DNA of 64,000 nt from Rhodopirellula sp. (GTDB lineage Bacteria; Planctomycetota; Planctomycetia; Pirellulales; Thermoguttaceae): the NCBI GenBank assembly GCA_012728855.1, contig JAAYEH010000035.1, positions 62,001 through 126,000 on the forward strand, read 5' to 3'. Within the stretch, counting starts at the first letter, position 1, and each line of letters starts with the position of its first letter. This document shows positions 1-12,571 of this stretch, in pieces. The position numbers were made by a program, and so were the translations under genes. Under the pieces are notes generated by a model that had not been told where the DNA came from, did not search any database, and was given only the letters and a program-made list of their open reading frames with translations.

Positions 1-108
1 CGCCTGTTCCGAGTCGGCGCGCATTACCTGAATGGAAAGAGCAACCAGTACCAGTTCTTTCGGCAGCACGAGGAACAGATTGGACTGGGGATGTGGTTCG
101 ATTACTGA
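1..108 (+). CDS. C-terminal end of a possible outer-membrane beta-barrel protein (partial)
   Basis: The window begins inside a gene; 35 codons are readable in frame 1, ending GMWFDY followed by TGA. The segment alternates polar and hydrophobic or aromatic residues (HYLNGKSNQYQFF) and ends on an aromatic residue. Both are usual for the last strand of outer-membrane barrel proteins, such as the barrel-type surface proteins common in planctomycetes. Only the tail is present, so the family assignment is inference; a secreted non-barrel protein is equally possible. Confidence 0.4.
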   Translation, partial: RLFRVGAHYLNGKSNQYQFFRQHEEQIGLGMWFDY

Positions 109-170
109 CCGACATCGCCGGTTCAACCGCTTTTCCTATCGCTATCGGTCTGTTAGACTTGCGCGGGTTG

Positions 171-206
171 AGCAGCCCGGCTGCTCCGCAGCAGCCGCGC
201 TGCTGT
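171..206. repeat. Palindromic AGCAGCCCGGCTGCT repeat
   Basis: AGCAGCCCGGCTGCT (171-185) is a perfect palindrome around one central base, followed by the related GCAGCAGCCGCGCTGCTG. It lies between the partial gene and the methyltransferase. Close relatives occur at 872-906, 14279-14293, 45924-46004 and 60091-60120, so this is a dispersed element and not a one-off hairpin. It could fold in RNA as an attenuator or terminator-like hairpin. Confidence 0.7.
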
Positions 207-235
207 CGGCACCGTGAGGAGTTGAAGAATTCGAT

Positions 236-913
236 ATGTCCGGCCCGACGACCGACCATCGCCTGTTCTTCCGCGAGTTCTTGCGGAATTTCCACACGAC
301 CGGGGCGGTCTTGCCCAGCGGTCGGCGGCTGTCCACCGCTCTGGCTCGCTACGTCGGCGAAAACGGAGTCCCCAGGCGGATCCTGGAAGTTGGCCCCGGC
401 ACCGGCGCGGTGACGCGGCGGATCGTTGCGGCCATGAGGCCATCGGACGAGGTGGATTTGGTCGAGTTGAACGACCGCTTCGTCGCACACCTGCGGGAGT
501 GCATCGACACGGCGCCAGATTTCCGGTCCGTCGCAGGGCGGATTCGGGTGCTTCATTGCGCCGCGGAAGAGTTGGCCGCCGATGAGCCGTACGATCTGAT
601 CATTTCCGGGCTGCCGCTGAACAATTTCAACCCGGCCGAAGTCGAGCGAATCCTTGAGGCGCTCACCCGGTTGCTGAAACCGGCGGGCATCCTCTCTTTT
701 TTCCAGTACATCGGCATCCGACGAGCCCGTGCCTTGGTGAGCGGTCGCAGGGAGCGGGAGCGTTTACGAGGGATCGGCGTTGCGCTGGCCGCCGTGCTTG
801 ATGGCCACGAGGTTCGCCGGGACTGGATCTGGCCCAACGTCCCGCCGGCATGGGTGCATCACGTGCAATTCCAGCAGCCCGGCCGCTGCGAGCAGCCGGG
901 CTGCCGGACGTAG
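236..913 (+). CDS. Class I SAM-dependent methyltransferase (phospholipid N-methyltransferase-like)
   Basis: This 225-aa protein has a Rossmann-type methyltransferase fold. Motif I is ILEVGPGTGAVTRRI near residues 48-62, followed by an acidic strand end (VDLVELND) and a motif IV-like segment (YDLIISGLPLNNF) near residue 120. The layout resembles bacterial phosphatidylethanolamine or phospholipid N-methyltransferases and rRNA adenine dimethylases, so a membrane-lipid role is plausible but unproven. The ATG has only a distant GAGGAG upstream. The last dozen codons (QQPGRCEQPGCRT) are encoded by a dispersed palindromic repeat, so the natural C-terminus appears to have been replaced or extended. 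Confidence 0.75.
   Translation: MSGPTTDHRLFFREFLRNFHTTGAVLPSGRRLSTALARYVGENGVPRRILEVGPGTGAVTRRIVAAMRPSDEVDLVELNDRFVAHLRECIDTAPDFRSVAGRIRVLHCAAEELAADEPYDLIISGLPLNNFNPAEVERILEALTRLLKPAGILSFFQYIGIRRARALVSGRRERERLRGIGVALAAVLDGHEVRRDWIWPNVPPAWVHHVQFQQPGRCEQPGCRT
872..906. repeat. AGCAGCCCGGC-type palindrome inside the methyltransferase 3' end
   Basis: CAGCAGCCCGGCCGCTGCG followed by AGCAGCCGGGCTGCCG forms an imperfect hairpin of the same family as 171-206. It is unusual because it is translated: it supplies the final residues and the sequence just before the stop codon of the methyltransferase. Confidence 0.7.
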
Positions 914-1060
914 CCTCAGCTTGCTTGCTCGCGCTGGCTCGACTATACTTCGGTAAACTACCCCAACCTTGTGTGATTCTCCAGGCGCGGAGCTTTCGCG
1001 GACCTGGCAGTCGCCGTTTCGCGCGATACCCGATGGTCTCGCCTTCTTTTGAGAATGCTC

Positions 1061-2452
1061 ATGGCCCGACGTTTTCTCAGCCCCGTCCTCGTCTTGGTAT
1101 TACTCGTCGTCCTCGCGACTGCCGGGGTCGCGGCCGAACCGGCGAAACCCGCGGCGGAGAAGGAGGATTACTATGAGCTGCAAAAGCTCCTGGTCGAGAC
1201 CATGGATGAGGTTGAGCGGAACTATGTGAAGGACATCAGCCGTCGCGAGTTGATCGAAGCGGCGATCCAGGGTGTGCTGAAGAAACTTGATCCCTATTCG
1301 AGCTACATCCGTCCCGATGAATTCGAGAGTTTTCGCAGCAGTGTCGAAAGCGAATACGGCGGGATCGGCATTAAACTCGACATCGACAACGGAGAACTCA
1401 AGGTGGTCAGTCCCCTGGCGGGAACGCCCGCCTACCGTGCCGGTCTTCTCGCCGGCGACCGCATCGTCGAGATCGACGGCAAGAGCACCGAAGAGATCAC
1501 GATGGACGATGCGGTCAAGCGGCTCAAGGGGGAAGAGGGAACCAAGGTTACCCTCGTCGTCGTTCACGAGCATCAGGCCGAAAAAGAGACCGTGACGATC
1601 ACCCGCGAGGTGATTCACGTGGCCACGGTGCTCGGCGATCACCGCAAGGACGACGGATCCTGGGATTTCATGTTGGATAGCGAGAAGCGGATCGGTTACA
1701 TCCGGATCACCGCTTTCAGCCGCAACACCGTGGGCGAACTCCGCGATGCGCTCGCTCGTTTGGTAGCCATGAACATCCGAGCGCTGATCCTCGACTTGCG
1801 ATTCAATCCCGGCGGTCTTCTGCCATCGGCCGTCGAAGTATGCGACTTGTTCATCGCGGATGGCCGCATCGTGAGCACCAAGGGAAGAAACGTCGAAGAG
1901 CGGACCTGGAATGCCCGTAAGGAGGGGACTTTTCAAGGCTTTTCCATGACCGTGCTGGTGAATCGGTACAGCGCCAGCGCGAGCGAGATCGTGGCGGCAT
2001 GTTTGCAGGATCACAAGCGCGCTCTGATCGTGGGCGAGCGCACCTGGGGCAAGGGAAGCGTTCAGAACGTGATCGAGATGGAGAACGGTCGCAGTGCTCT
2101 GAAGCTCACCACGGCCAGTTATCACCGGCCCAGTGGAGAAAACATCCATCGCTTTCCCGGTGCCCGAGAGAGCGACCGTTGGGGCGTCGTGCCCGACAAG
2201 GGCTACGATCTGAAACTGACCGATGCCGAGATGTCGGCCCTGTTGCAGGATCGCCGACAACGCGACCTGGTGTTGCCGAAACCTTCGAGCGAAACGACGC
2301 CTCCCGTGGCCGGCACGGCGGCGCTGGGCGGCGATGGCGAACCGCAGGAGCCGGAGTTACTGGCCGCGTCGGGCGAGACGAACGTGGTCGATCCGCAACT
2401 GCGGATGGCGCTGGAGTACCTCAGCGGGGAATTGGCCCGCGCCGAGCCATGA
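1061..2452 (+). CDS. S41 family C-terminal processing peptidase with PDZ domain
   Basis: A 463-aa exported serine protease of the CtpA/Prc type. The N-terminus is a clear signal peptide (hydrophobic LVLVLLVVLATAG, then AAE). A PDZ domain follows (YGGIGIKLDIDNGELKVVS to about the VVVHEH region), then the S41 core. The catalytic serine lies in NRYSASASEIVA and the catalytic lysine in GERTWGKGSVQ, both intact. Such proteases trim periplasmic or envelope proteins at the C-terminus. The start is placed at the ATG preceded by GAGA; an ATG at 1055 and a TTG at 1049 are in frame. The stop overlaps the tsaD start (ATGA), so the two are translationally coupled. Confidence 0.93.
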   Translation: MARRFLSPVLVLVLLVVLATAGVAAEPAKPAAEKEDYYELQKLLVETMDEVERNYVKDISRRELIEAAIQGVLKKLDPYSSYIRPDEFESFRSSVESEYGGIGIKLDIDNGELKVVSPLAGTPAYRAGLLAGDRIVEIDGKSTEEITMDDAVKRLKGEEGTKVTLVVVHEHQAEKETVTITREVIHVATVLGDHRKDDGSWDFMLDSEKRIGYIRITAFSRNTVGELRDALARLVAMNIRALILDLRFNPGGLLPSAVEVCDLFIADGRIVSTKGRNVEERTWNARKEGTFQGFSMTVLVNRYSASASEIVAACLQDHKRALIVGERTWGKGSVQNVIEMENGRSALKLTTASYHRPSGENIHRFPGARESDRWGVVPDKGYDLKLTDAEMSALLQDRRQRDLVLPKPSSETTPPVAGTAALGGDGEPQEPELLAASGETNVVDPQLRMALEYLSGELARAEP

Positions 2453-3477
2453 ACATTCTCGCCATCGAATCGACCTGCGACGAAACGGCGGCGGCCGTGG
2501 TGACCGACCGCCTGGAGGTGCTCGGTTCGGTCGTGGCCTCGCAGGACGAACTGCACCGGCGGTTCGGCGGCGTTGTGCCGGAGATCGCCTCGCGAGCCCA
2601 CATGGAGAGGATCCTGCCGGTCATCGATGAAACGCTGCGCCGCGCCGGAGTTTCCCTTGGCGACCTCGACGCGGTGGCGGTCGCCAATACCCCGGGCCTC
2701 GCCGGTTCGCTGCTGGTTGGACTGGCGGCGGCCAAGGCGATCGCGGTGGCGCTGGACATTCCCCTTCTGGCGGTCAACCATCTCCAGGCGCACATCTACG
2801 CCTGCCGCATCGCCGCCGACGAGGACGTCTTTCCATGCATCGGTCTGATCATCAGCGGCGGGCATACCAGCCTGTATCGCTGCCGCGATCCTTTGGACTT
2901 CGAGTTATTAGGGGCCACGATCGACGACGCCGCGGGCGAAGCGTTCGACAAGGTGGCCGCCATGCTTGGCTTGCCTTACCCCGGTGGTCCCTCCATCCAA
3001 CGAGCCGCGGAGTCGGGCAACGCACATGCCTATCCGCTGCCGCGCCCTTTCCTCCAGGATCGGGAGAACCTCGATTTCAGCTTCAGCGGCCTGAAGACCG
3101 CGGTGCGGTATCTGCTTGTCGGTCCGGGGCGCCAGGACTTCAGCCAGCTTCAACTCGATCCCCAACGGGTTGCCGACATGGCGGCAAGTTTCCAGGAAGC
3201 CGTGGTGGATTGTCTCGTCGGCAAAGCGTTGCTGGCGGTCGAGCGGACGGGCGTGGACAAGCTTTGTGTCGGCGGCGGCGTGGCGGCTAACGCACGCTTC
3301 CGCAGACGACTCGAGGATGAGTCGGCCGGGCGGGGCGTGCGAGTCCACATCGCGCCGTTGAAGCTATGCACCGACAATGCGGTGATGGGCGCGATTGCTA
3401 TCGAGCGCTACCAGGCGGGGATGTTCGAAGATTTGGATTTGGATGTCTATCCGGGCGTTGTACGAAGGACAGGGTGA
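2449..3477 (+). CDS. tsaD: tRNA N6-adenosine threonylcarbamoyltransferase TsaD
   Basis: A 342-aa protein that transfers the threonylcarbamoyl group to A37 of ANN-decoding tRNAs, working with TsaB and TsaE. It starts with the canonical MNILAIESTCDETAAAVV and contains the Kae1/Qri7/YgjD signatures: the metal-binding histidine pair in NHLQAHIYA, ISGGHTSLY, and near the C-terminus VGGGVAANARFR and CTDNAVMGA. Length is normal for bacterial TsaD. The start is fixed by homology and by the 4-bp ATGA overlap with the protease gene. An in-frame extension upstream of 2449 is simply read-through in the protease gene's alternative frame. Confidence 0.97.
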   Translation: MNILAIESTCDETAAAVVTDRLEVLGSVVASQDELHRRFGGVVPEIASRAHMERILPVIDETLRRAGVSLGDLDAVAVANTPGLAGSLLVGLAAAKAIAVALDIPLLAVNHLQAHIYACRIAADEDVFPCIGLIISGGHTSLYRCRDPLDFELLGATIDDAAGEAFDKVAAMLGLPYPGGPSIQRAAESGNAHAYPLPRPFLQDRENLDFSFSGLKTAVRYLLVGPGRQDFSQLQLDPQRVADMAASFQEAVVDCLVGKALLAVERTGVDKLCVGGGVAANARFRRRLEDESAGRGVRVHIAPLKLCTDNAVMGAIAIERYQAGMFEDLDLDVYPGVVRRTG

Positions 3478-3521
3478 AGTTAGCCCTTGATCTTAACCTT
3501 GCCAACTGCTGTCACATCTCT

Positions 3522-3579
3522 GTAACCCGAAGCGTAAGCGAGGGAAGGCTTTGCCCTCTTTGCTCACGCGTCGGGTTAC
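3522..3579. repeat. Planctomycete 'SVSEG' palindrome
   Basis: GTAACCCGAAGCGTAAGCG (3522-) pairs with GCTCACGCGTCGGGTTAC (-3579) with few mismatches. The element sits between the convergent ends of tsaD and the VWA protein gene. In frame it reads TRSVSEG, a peptide string often mis-annotated in planctomycete genomes because this repeat is so common there (recollection, not a search). A bidirectional terminator is a reasonable guess from its position. Confidence 0.8.
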
Positions 3580-3617
3580 GATTGGACCGGCAGGTTACGA
3601 TCAAGGCCTGAAGTTGC

Positions 3618-7703
<4,086 letters not shown>

Positions 7704-8070
7704 GTGTGGAATCTCCGGCACGGAAACAACAGCATGCACGGCGCGATCGTGTTCCGAACCGACCGCCGCGTCACGCAAAGAATTCTTAGGGGACAGAACC
7801 CTCCTCCAGGTACGCTTATTTTATCTAGCCGTCCTGGACTTTGCCAACGAAAAACCGACACCGACTCGCAAAATCCCTTGACCATCCTCGCGCCGTGCCG
7901 GATTTTGCGTGTCAAGAACAATCCTACCTCGAAAAGCGACAGCATTGGCCAAAACCCTCAGTAGCATGGCAAACGACCCATACGGGTGGGTTGATGCTGC
8001 CTGGATGACTCGCCGGGATTATTCACCGCCCGTGTGCATTGGGCGCGGGTTACGGCACACAAAGAGGAAT

Positions 8071-8109
8071 CGCAAGCGATGATAACTCATTGTGCCATTA
8101 TCGCTTGCG
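8071..8109. repeat. Hairpin CGCAAGCGAT...ATCGCTTGCG
   Basis: CGCAAGCGATGATAA pairs with TTATCGCTTGCG with a three-base bulge and a 12-base loop. It lies between the probable terminator of the acidic-protein gene and the promoter region of the VWA gene. Whether it is regulatory or another dispersed element cannot be told from this window. Confidence 0.55.
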
Positions 8110-8152
8110 TTTCAGATTCGTGCGGGGCGGTGAAGCTAGCCGCAGAAGAAGA

Positions 8153-8187
8153 GGCGGCCCGGAGACATGGTTGTCTTCCGGGCCGCC
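8153..8187 (-). terminator. Probable transcription terminator of the acidic repeat protein gene
   Basis: GGCGGCCCGGA (8153-8163) and TCCGGGCCGCC (8177-8187) are perfect complements, extended by GACA/TGTC. The hairpin begins about 40 bases beyond the minus-strand stop codon at 8227. It is followed on the minus strand by the pyrimidine-rich CTCTTCTTCTG, not a clean T-run, so termination by this hairpin is likely but not certain. Confidence 0.6.
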
Positions 8188-8226
8188 CATGCCAGCCTCA
8201 TGAGAACTCAGGCTTTGAAAGCCGAT

Positions 8227-10917
8227 CTAGCGCTGGTAGCTATCCGAATCCACGCCGCCGAGGCTTGCCGCCTGATCCTCGGTGTTGCGGAGCACCAGGG
8301 TCTCCCAATCGACCCCGACAACGGCCTGGGAGAAATCGAGCACGGCAGCCCCTACTCCGGCCAGGGAGTTGGTGGCGAGAGAGATCATCGCGCTGACCAC
8401 GGGGCTGAGTTCGTCCCCGTTGGATACCGGCGAGGCATCGACCGCCGACATCAGATCGCACGGATCGTCCCGGTTCTCGAAGGCGTCGGCCGTCATCGCA
8501 CGCACTCCCTCGATCCAACTCGGAGACAGATCGTGCAGGCTGCGACGAAGGAGGTCGACCCCCTCGCTCGTGCCGACCTCGCCGCGTTCGATGAGGCGGT
8601 AGGTCGCCAACAAAGCCGCGGCGCCGGGCAGATCCTCGGCAAGCCCCGCCACTTCAATGCCGGTGGTGTCCTCGAACTGCGAGGCGAACTCCAGCGCTTC
8701 GGTGCCGAGGCTCGTGAGGTAATCGTTGAGCGTCGCACGCCGAACGGATGCGGGCTCCTCACAGAGCGTCTCCAGGGTCCGTAGCAGTTGCTGGTCCGAC
8801 CAGGTGAGCAACTCGGCCGGGGTCCATCCGAACAACTCGATCCCGCTCTCCTCGCCGACTTCGGCAGGCGCCGTCGCGTCGGCGCCGCCATCGGCCTGCC
8901 ACTGTTGCTGAGCGCCACCCTCAAACGCCTCTCCGTAGTAGGCATACGGATCGGCGTAGTCGTAGCGGGTGGTCTCATCTTCCGTCGAGCAGCTTGGCTC
9001 GACGGCGGCCGGCTGCGAAGTTTCGTCCGTCTCGGTTTCGACGGCGGCATCCACCGCCTCAACGGCCGTGTCGGAAACCTCGTTGGCCTGATAGTAGTAC
9101 TCGTACCGGTATCCGTTCCAGGACTCGTACTCGACGACTCCGTCCGACGCTTCCTCCGCTTCAGTTTCCTCCGACGAAAACTCGTTCATCGAGCCGTCGT
9201 AGGCGGGCACTTCGGGAACGCCGTTGCCGAACGAATCGGTCTCGTCCAGCATGTCGGCATAGCCGTAGGGCTCTGCCGATTCGACCGGCTCGCAGTCCGA
9301 GGGGACTTCGAGGCCGCTGTTGTCCTCGATGATCTCGACCGCGGTTTCCGCCGGCGCGGCTTGGCTGGACGCATCCTCGAAGCTCTCCTCGTCAGCGGCG
9401 TACTCGTAGCCGTAACGGCCGCCGTACTGGTAGGTCCAGTCGTAGGCGTCGTTGGGCTGGCTTACGCCGGCCGAATCGTCCATCTCCGCCTCGCCGGAGT
9501 CCGACTGCGGCGTCTCAAAATCCTCTGCGGCTGCCTCGGTCTCATCGGAATCGAGCGGGGTGTACATCATCTCGTAGTCGTAGTAATCCGACTCGTCCTC
9601 GACGGCGGCCGATTGGCTGTCGACCGGCGACTCCACGTCGGCGAAAGACTCGTCGCCGTACTGGCCGTCCATGGTCTCGTCGTCATACTCCGGCGTCTCG
9701 ACGGCCCGAACGGACTCATCGACGGGCTGCGCCTCTTCAACGGTCTGGACCGTTTCCATGGCCTCGCCGTCGTCATAACGGTAGCCGTACATCGACTCAT
9801 ACGAGGCATCTTCATAGGAGTACTCGTCTTCGTACTTCCACTCGCTGGAGTCGTCGGCTACTTCCTCAACCGCTTCGGCGTCGATCGCAGCGGATTCGTC
9901 GGCGACCTCAGCCACCTCGCCGCCCATCTCGCCGTAGCCATCGTACTCGTACGAGTATTCGTCCTCGCAGGAGTAGTCGTCGGCTGCGTCCTCAACCGCT
10001 TCGGCGTCGGTCGCGGCGGATTCGTCGGCGACTTCAGCCGTTTCGGCGCCCATCTCGCCGTAGCCATCGTACTCGTACGAGTACTCGTCCTCGTAGGAGA
10101 AATCGTCGGCTGCATCCTCAACCGCTTCGGCGTCGGTTGCGGCGGCTTCGTCGGCGACTTCAGCCGTTTCGGCGCGCATCTCGCCGTAGCCATCGTACTC
10201 GTACGAGTATTCGTCCTCGCAGGAGAAATCGTCGGCTGCATCCTCAACCGCTTCGGCGTCGGTTGCGGCGGCTTCGTCGGCGACTTCAGCCGTTTCGGCG
10301 TCCATCTCGCCGTAGCCATCGTACTCGTACGAGTATTCGTCCTCGTAGGAGAAATCGTCGGCTTCTTCCTCAACCGCTTCGGCGTCGGTCGCGGAGGATT
10401 CATCGGCGACCTCAGTCGTTTCGGCGCCCATCTCACCGTAGCCATCGTACTCGTAAGAATACTCGTCTTCGTACAGCCACTCGCTGGAGTCGCCGGCGAC
10501 TTCCTCCACCGCTTCAACTTCGGTCGTTACGGTTTCGGGAGTTTCGCGAGGCTCGTCGAACTCGAGCGAGGTCTCCTCGGCCGCTTCGCCGGAGCCATAC
10601 TGATCCGCGGGAGTGACGTACTCGTAGTCGTAGCCGTCGTTGTGACTGTACGAGTAGTCGTCCCTGTAGCAGCCGTCGTCCGAGTAATCTGCCGCATACG
10701 GACAGGTCTTTTCGGCGATCGGACCGTACGCCTCCAAGTCCCAGCAGGGACCGGGATAATCCGCGTGCTCATCGACGACATCCATCGCAGCCGGTGGAGC
10801 AGGCCCGGGGTCCATGGCGCTCACCCAGGCAGTGCCGCCCGGGCCAAGCGTGGCCACTGCCCCGCCCAATACAGTACACCAAAGCCCCCGTGCCAAACCA
10901 AAACCAAGACATCTCAT
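8227..10917 (-). CDS. Exported highly acidic Tyr/Glu/Asp-rich repeat protein, function unknown
   Basis: An 896-aa protein with a possible signal peptide (LARGLWCTVLGGAVATLG). It is followed by about 650 residues dominated by Asp, Glu, Tyr, Ala and Ser. Five consecutive 42-residue units (EDEYSYEYDGYGEM, then an Ala/Glu/Asp-rich spacer) lie near residues 145-355. Looser YGYRY, WTYQYGGRYGYEY and WNGYRYEYYY motifs follow. The last about 230 residues change to an ordinary helical composition (ELLTWSDQQLLRTLETLCEE). The charge is extreme. The start has GGAGG nine bases upstream. A metal- or surface-binding role is conceivable, but no family is recognised. Confidence 0.8.
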   Translation of the reverse strand: MRCLGFGLARGLWCTVLGGAVATLGPGGTAWVSAMDPGPAPPAAMDVVDEHADYPGPCWDLEAYGPIAEKTCPYAADYSDDGCYRDDYSYSHNDGYDYEYVTPADQYGSGEAAEETSLEFDEPRETPETVTTEVEAVEEVAGDSSEWLYEDEYSYEYDGYGEMGAETTEVADESSATDAEAVEEEADDFSYEDEYSYEYDGYGEMDAETAEVADEAAATDAEAVEDAADDFSCEDEYSYEYDGYGEMRAETAEVADEAAATDAEAVEDAADDFSYEDEYSYEYDGYGEMGAETAEVADESAATDAEAVEDAADDYSCEDEYSYEYDGYGEMGGEVAEVADESAAIDAEAVEEVADDSSEWKYEDEYSYEDASYESMYGYRYDDGEAMETVQTVEEAQPVDESVRAVETPEYDDETMDGQYGDESFADVESPVDSQSAAVEDESDYYDYEMMYTPLDSDETEAAAEDFETPQSDSGEAEMDDSAGVSQPNDAYDWTYQYGGRYGYEYAADEESFEDASSQAAPAETAVEIIEDNSGLEVPSDCEPVESAEPYGYADMLDETDSFGNGVPEVPAYDGSMNEFSSEETEAEEASDGVVEYESWNGYRYEYYYQANEVSDTAVEAVDAAVETETDETSQPAAVEPSCSTEDETTRYDYADPYAYYGEAFEGGAQQQWQADGGADATAPAEVGEESGIELFGWTPAELLTWSDQQLLRTLETLCEEPASVRRATLNDYLTSLGTEALEFASQFEDTTGIEVAGLAEDLPGAAALLATYRLIERGEVGTSEGVDLLRRSLHDLSPSWIEGVRAMTADAFENRDDPCDLMSAVDASPVSNGDELSPVVSAMISLATNSLAGVGAAVLDFSQAVVGVDWETLVLRNTEDQAASLGGVDSDSYQR
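9850..10479. repeat. Five tandem 126-bp coding repeats
   Basis: The marker (G/A)CCGTA(G)CCATCGTACTCGTA recurs at 9931, 10057, 10183, 10309 and 10435, exactly 126 bases apart, giving 42-residue protein units. Differences between copies are mostly single bases and include codon-silent ones, indicating recent duplication or gene conversion. This is a coding repeat, not a CRISPR array. Confidence 0.95.
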
Positions 10918-11347
10918 CTATAACTCCTCCCAGGAATAGCCCGACTGAATGGAGGAACCAATGCCGTTCCGGCTCCTCCTGAACCATGTTGATCGGTAAC
11001 GGTATCGGGAAAAGAAGTTTAGGGGCATTAGGCAATCGGAGTTGACAAGGTTATATGGTTAGCTTTGAGGTTTTGATTGCTTGATACACTTGGGATGGTA
11101 TAGGAAACTTTGCGGGGATGCGTGCGAATCTCATGGCTGGGATTGTGATAAAGACTGCCGGTTAGTGCGGGTTTTCCGGCGGTCTTGGAAAGGCAGTAAA
11201 GATTTTCCGTCTGCCACGATCTCGCCCGACTGTTCGGAATCTCTACCGCAAGTTTTCCAGGCTCGCACCCGAGATCTCGCCCGCGCCGCCGGGATGTCGT
11301 ATGATGGGAAAACGTCAATGGTTGACTTGGATCGGTAGGTAGAGGAA
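10918..11347. other. Divergent promoter region (acidic protein / HtrA-like protease)
   Basis: This 430-bp gap separates two divergent genes. It is visibly more AT-rich than its surroundings around 11040-11110. A TTGACA occurs at 11042 without a good -10 at 16-18 bases. A weaker TTGCTT...TATAGG pair with 16-base spacing lies near 11077-11105 on the plus strand. No gene is seen. Promoter positions are guesses. Confidence 0.45.
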
Positions 11348-12538
11348 ATGAAACGGATACTGATGCTTTGCGGCCTATCGAGCTTGCTCGGTTTTGCGGT
11401 CGCGCTCGTCGCCGGTGAAATGCTTTCGCCCGCGAGCCCCTCCCTGGCCCAGCAGCCTGCCCCGCTTTTCGGCCGCAGCGGGCAACCCTACACCGCGTCT
11501 CCGCCCTTTCCGACGGCGCCGCAACCACGCGGGGCCGATCCCTTGGCGTCGCTCGACGAACTGACTCCTGAAGAGCGGGTGAACATCGCGGTTTACGAAA
11601 ACGTCAACCGCAGCGTGGTGAACATCACCACTCAGAGTGTGCGCGGCGATCGGTTCTTTTGGATGGAAATACCGTCGGAGGGAGAGGGCAGCGGCGCCGT
11701 GATCGATCGCGAGGGACGCATCCTCACCAATGGTCACGTGATCGATGGAGCGCGGGCGATTCAGGTCACCCTCTTCACGGGCAAATCCTACGACGCGGAA
11801 CTGGTCGGCCAGGATGCGACGAACGACGTCGCCGTTCTCAAGATCGACGCGCCGAACGAAGATCTCTTTCCCGTCGTCTTCGGCGATTCGACCAGGCTCC
11901 GCGTGGGGCAGCGGGTCTATGCGATCGGCAATCCGTTCGGGCTGGAACGTACCCTCACCACCGGCATCATCTCGAGTCTGAACCGCTCGCTGCCCAGCCG
12001 CCGCACCAACCGAACGATCAAGCAGATCATCCAGATCGACGCCGCGATCAATCCGGGCAACTCGGGCGGCCCGCTCTTGGACACGCGCGGACGCATGATC
12101 GGCATCAATACGGCCATCGCCAGCCGAACGGGAGAGAGCGCGGGGGTCGGCTTCGCCATTCCCATTAACACGGTGGCAAGGGTCGTCCCCCAGTTGGTCC
12201 GAGACGGTCGGGTGATCCGCCCCGACATCGGCATCGCCAAGGTAATGGAGACGGAAGAGGGACTGCTCATCGCTACGCTCGTGCCCGGTGGGGCCGCGGA
12301 GAAAGCCGGGCTACGCGGCATGAGCGTCCGGACAAGACGCAGCGGGATGCTTGTGTTCAAAGAACTCGACCGTTCCACGGCCGACCTCATCCTCGCCGTC
12401 AACGGCGAGGAGACGAAGAACGTCGATGATTTTCTCTCTTCGATCGAAAGCCATCAAGCGGGAGACCAGGTCGTCGTCAACATCGTTCGCGAGGGCCGCA
12501 AAGTGGACATTCCCGTGCGGTTGGAGCACGGCGAGTAG
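11348..12538 (+). CDS. HtrA/DegP-like serine protease with one PDZ domain
   Basis: A 396-aa exported trypsin-like protease for envelope protein quality control. The N-terminus is a signal sequence or membrane anchor (LCGLSSLLGFAVALVAG). The triad is complete: H130 in ILTNGHVIDGA, D160 in ATNDVAVLKID and S239 in INPGNSGGPL. A single PDZ domain follows from about residue 295 (GGAAEKAGLRGM to the end), so it is the DegS/HhoA layout and not the two-PDZ DegP one. The ATG has AGAGGAA immediately upstream. The gene is convergent with the next one, 33 bp away. Confidence 0.93.
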   Translation: MKRILMLCGLSSLLGFAVALVAGEMLSPASPSLAQQPAPLFGRSGQPYTASPPFPTAPQPRGADPLASLDELTPEERVNIAVYENVNRSVVNITTQSVRGDRFFWMEIPSEGEGSGAVIDREGRILTNGHVIDGARAIQVTLFTGKSYDAELVGQDATNDVAVLKIDAPNEDLFPVVFGDSTRLRVGQRVYAIGNPFGLERTLTTGIISSLNRSLPSRRTNRTIKQIIQIDAAINPGNSGGPLLDTRGRMIGINTAIASRTGESAGVGFAIPINTVARVVPQLVRDGRVIRPDIGIAKVMETEEGLLIATLVPGGAAEKAGLRGMSVRTRRSGMLVFKELDRSTADLILAVNGEETKNVDDFLSSIESHQAGDQVVVNIVREGRKVDIPVRLEHGE

Positions 12539-12571
12539 GTTGCCGATTCGGGCAAGCCAGCCACGCTACGC

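Larger units (their letters stand above)
7704..8226. other. Intergenic region between the two giant minus-strand genes
   Basis: No convincing gene was found in these 523 bases. The stretch holds two hairpins (8071-8109 and 8153-8187) and must contain the promoter of the VWA protein gene, but no clear -35/-10 pair stood out. The longest reading frames (60-90 codons) have no initiation signal and no recognisable product. Confidence 0.6.

Noticed and set aside
1100-2260. 386-codon minus-strand frame opposite the S41 protease
   Set aside because: The shadow of a high-GC gene; all S41 catalytic motifs are on the plus strand.
9850-10479. Regular direct repeats considered as a CRISPR array
   Set aside because: The 126-base units are contiguous and in frame, with no unique spacers; there are no cas genes.
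8788-10923. 711-codon plus-strand frame lying opposite almost the whole acidic repeat gene
   Set aside because: It is the antisense shadow of a codon-biased repeat gene; it has no signal peptide or family motif and no ribosome site, and the minus-strand frame has both a good start and a terminator.
11042-11070. TTGACA as a sigma-70 promoter for the HtrA-like gene
   Set aside because: No acceptable -10 hexamer lies 16-18 bases downstream, and the start codon is 300 bases away.
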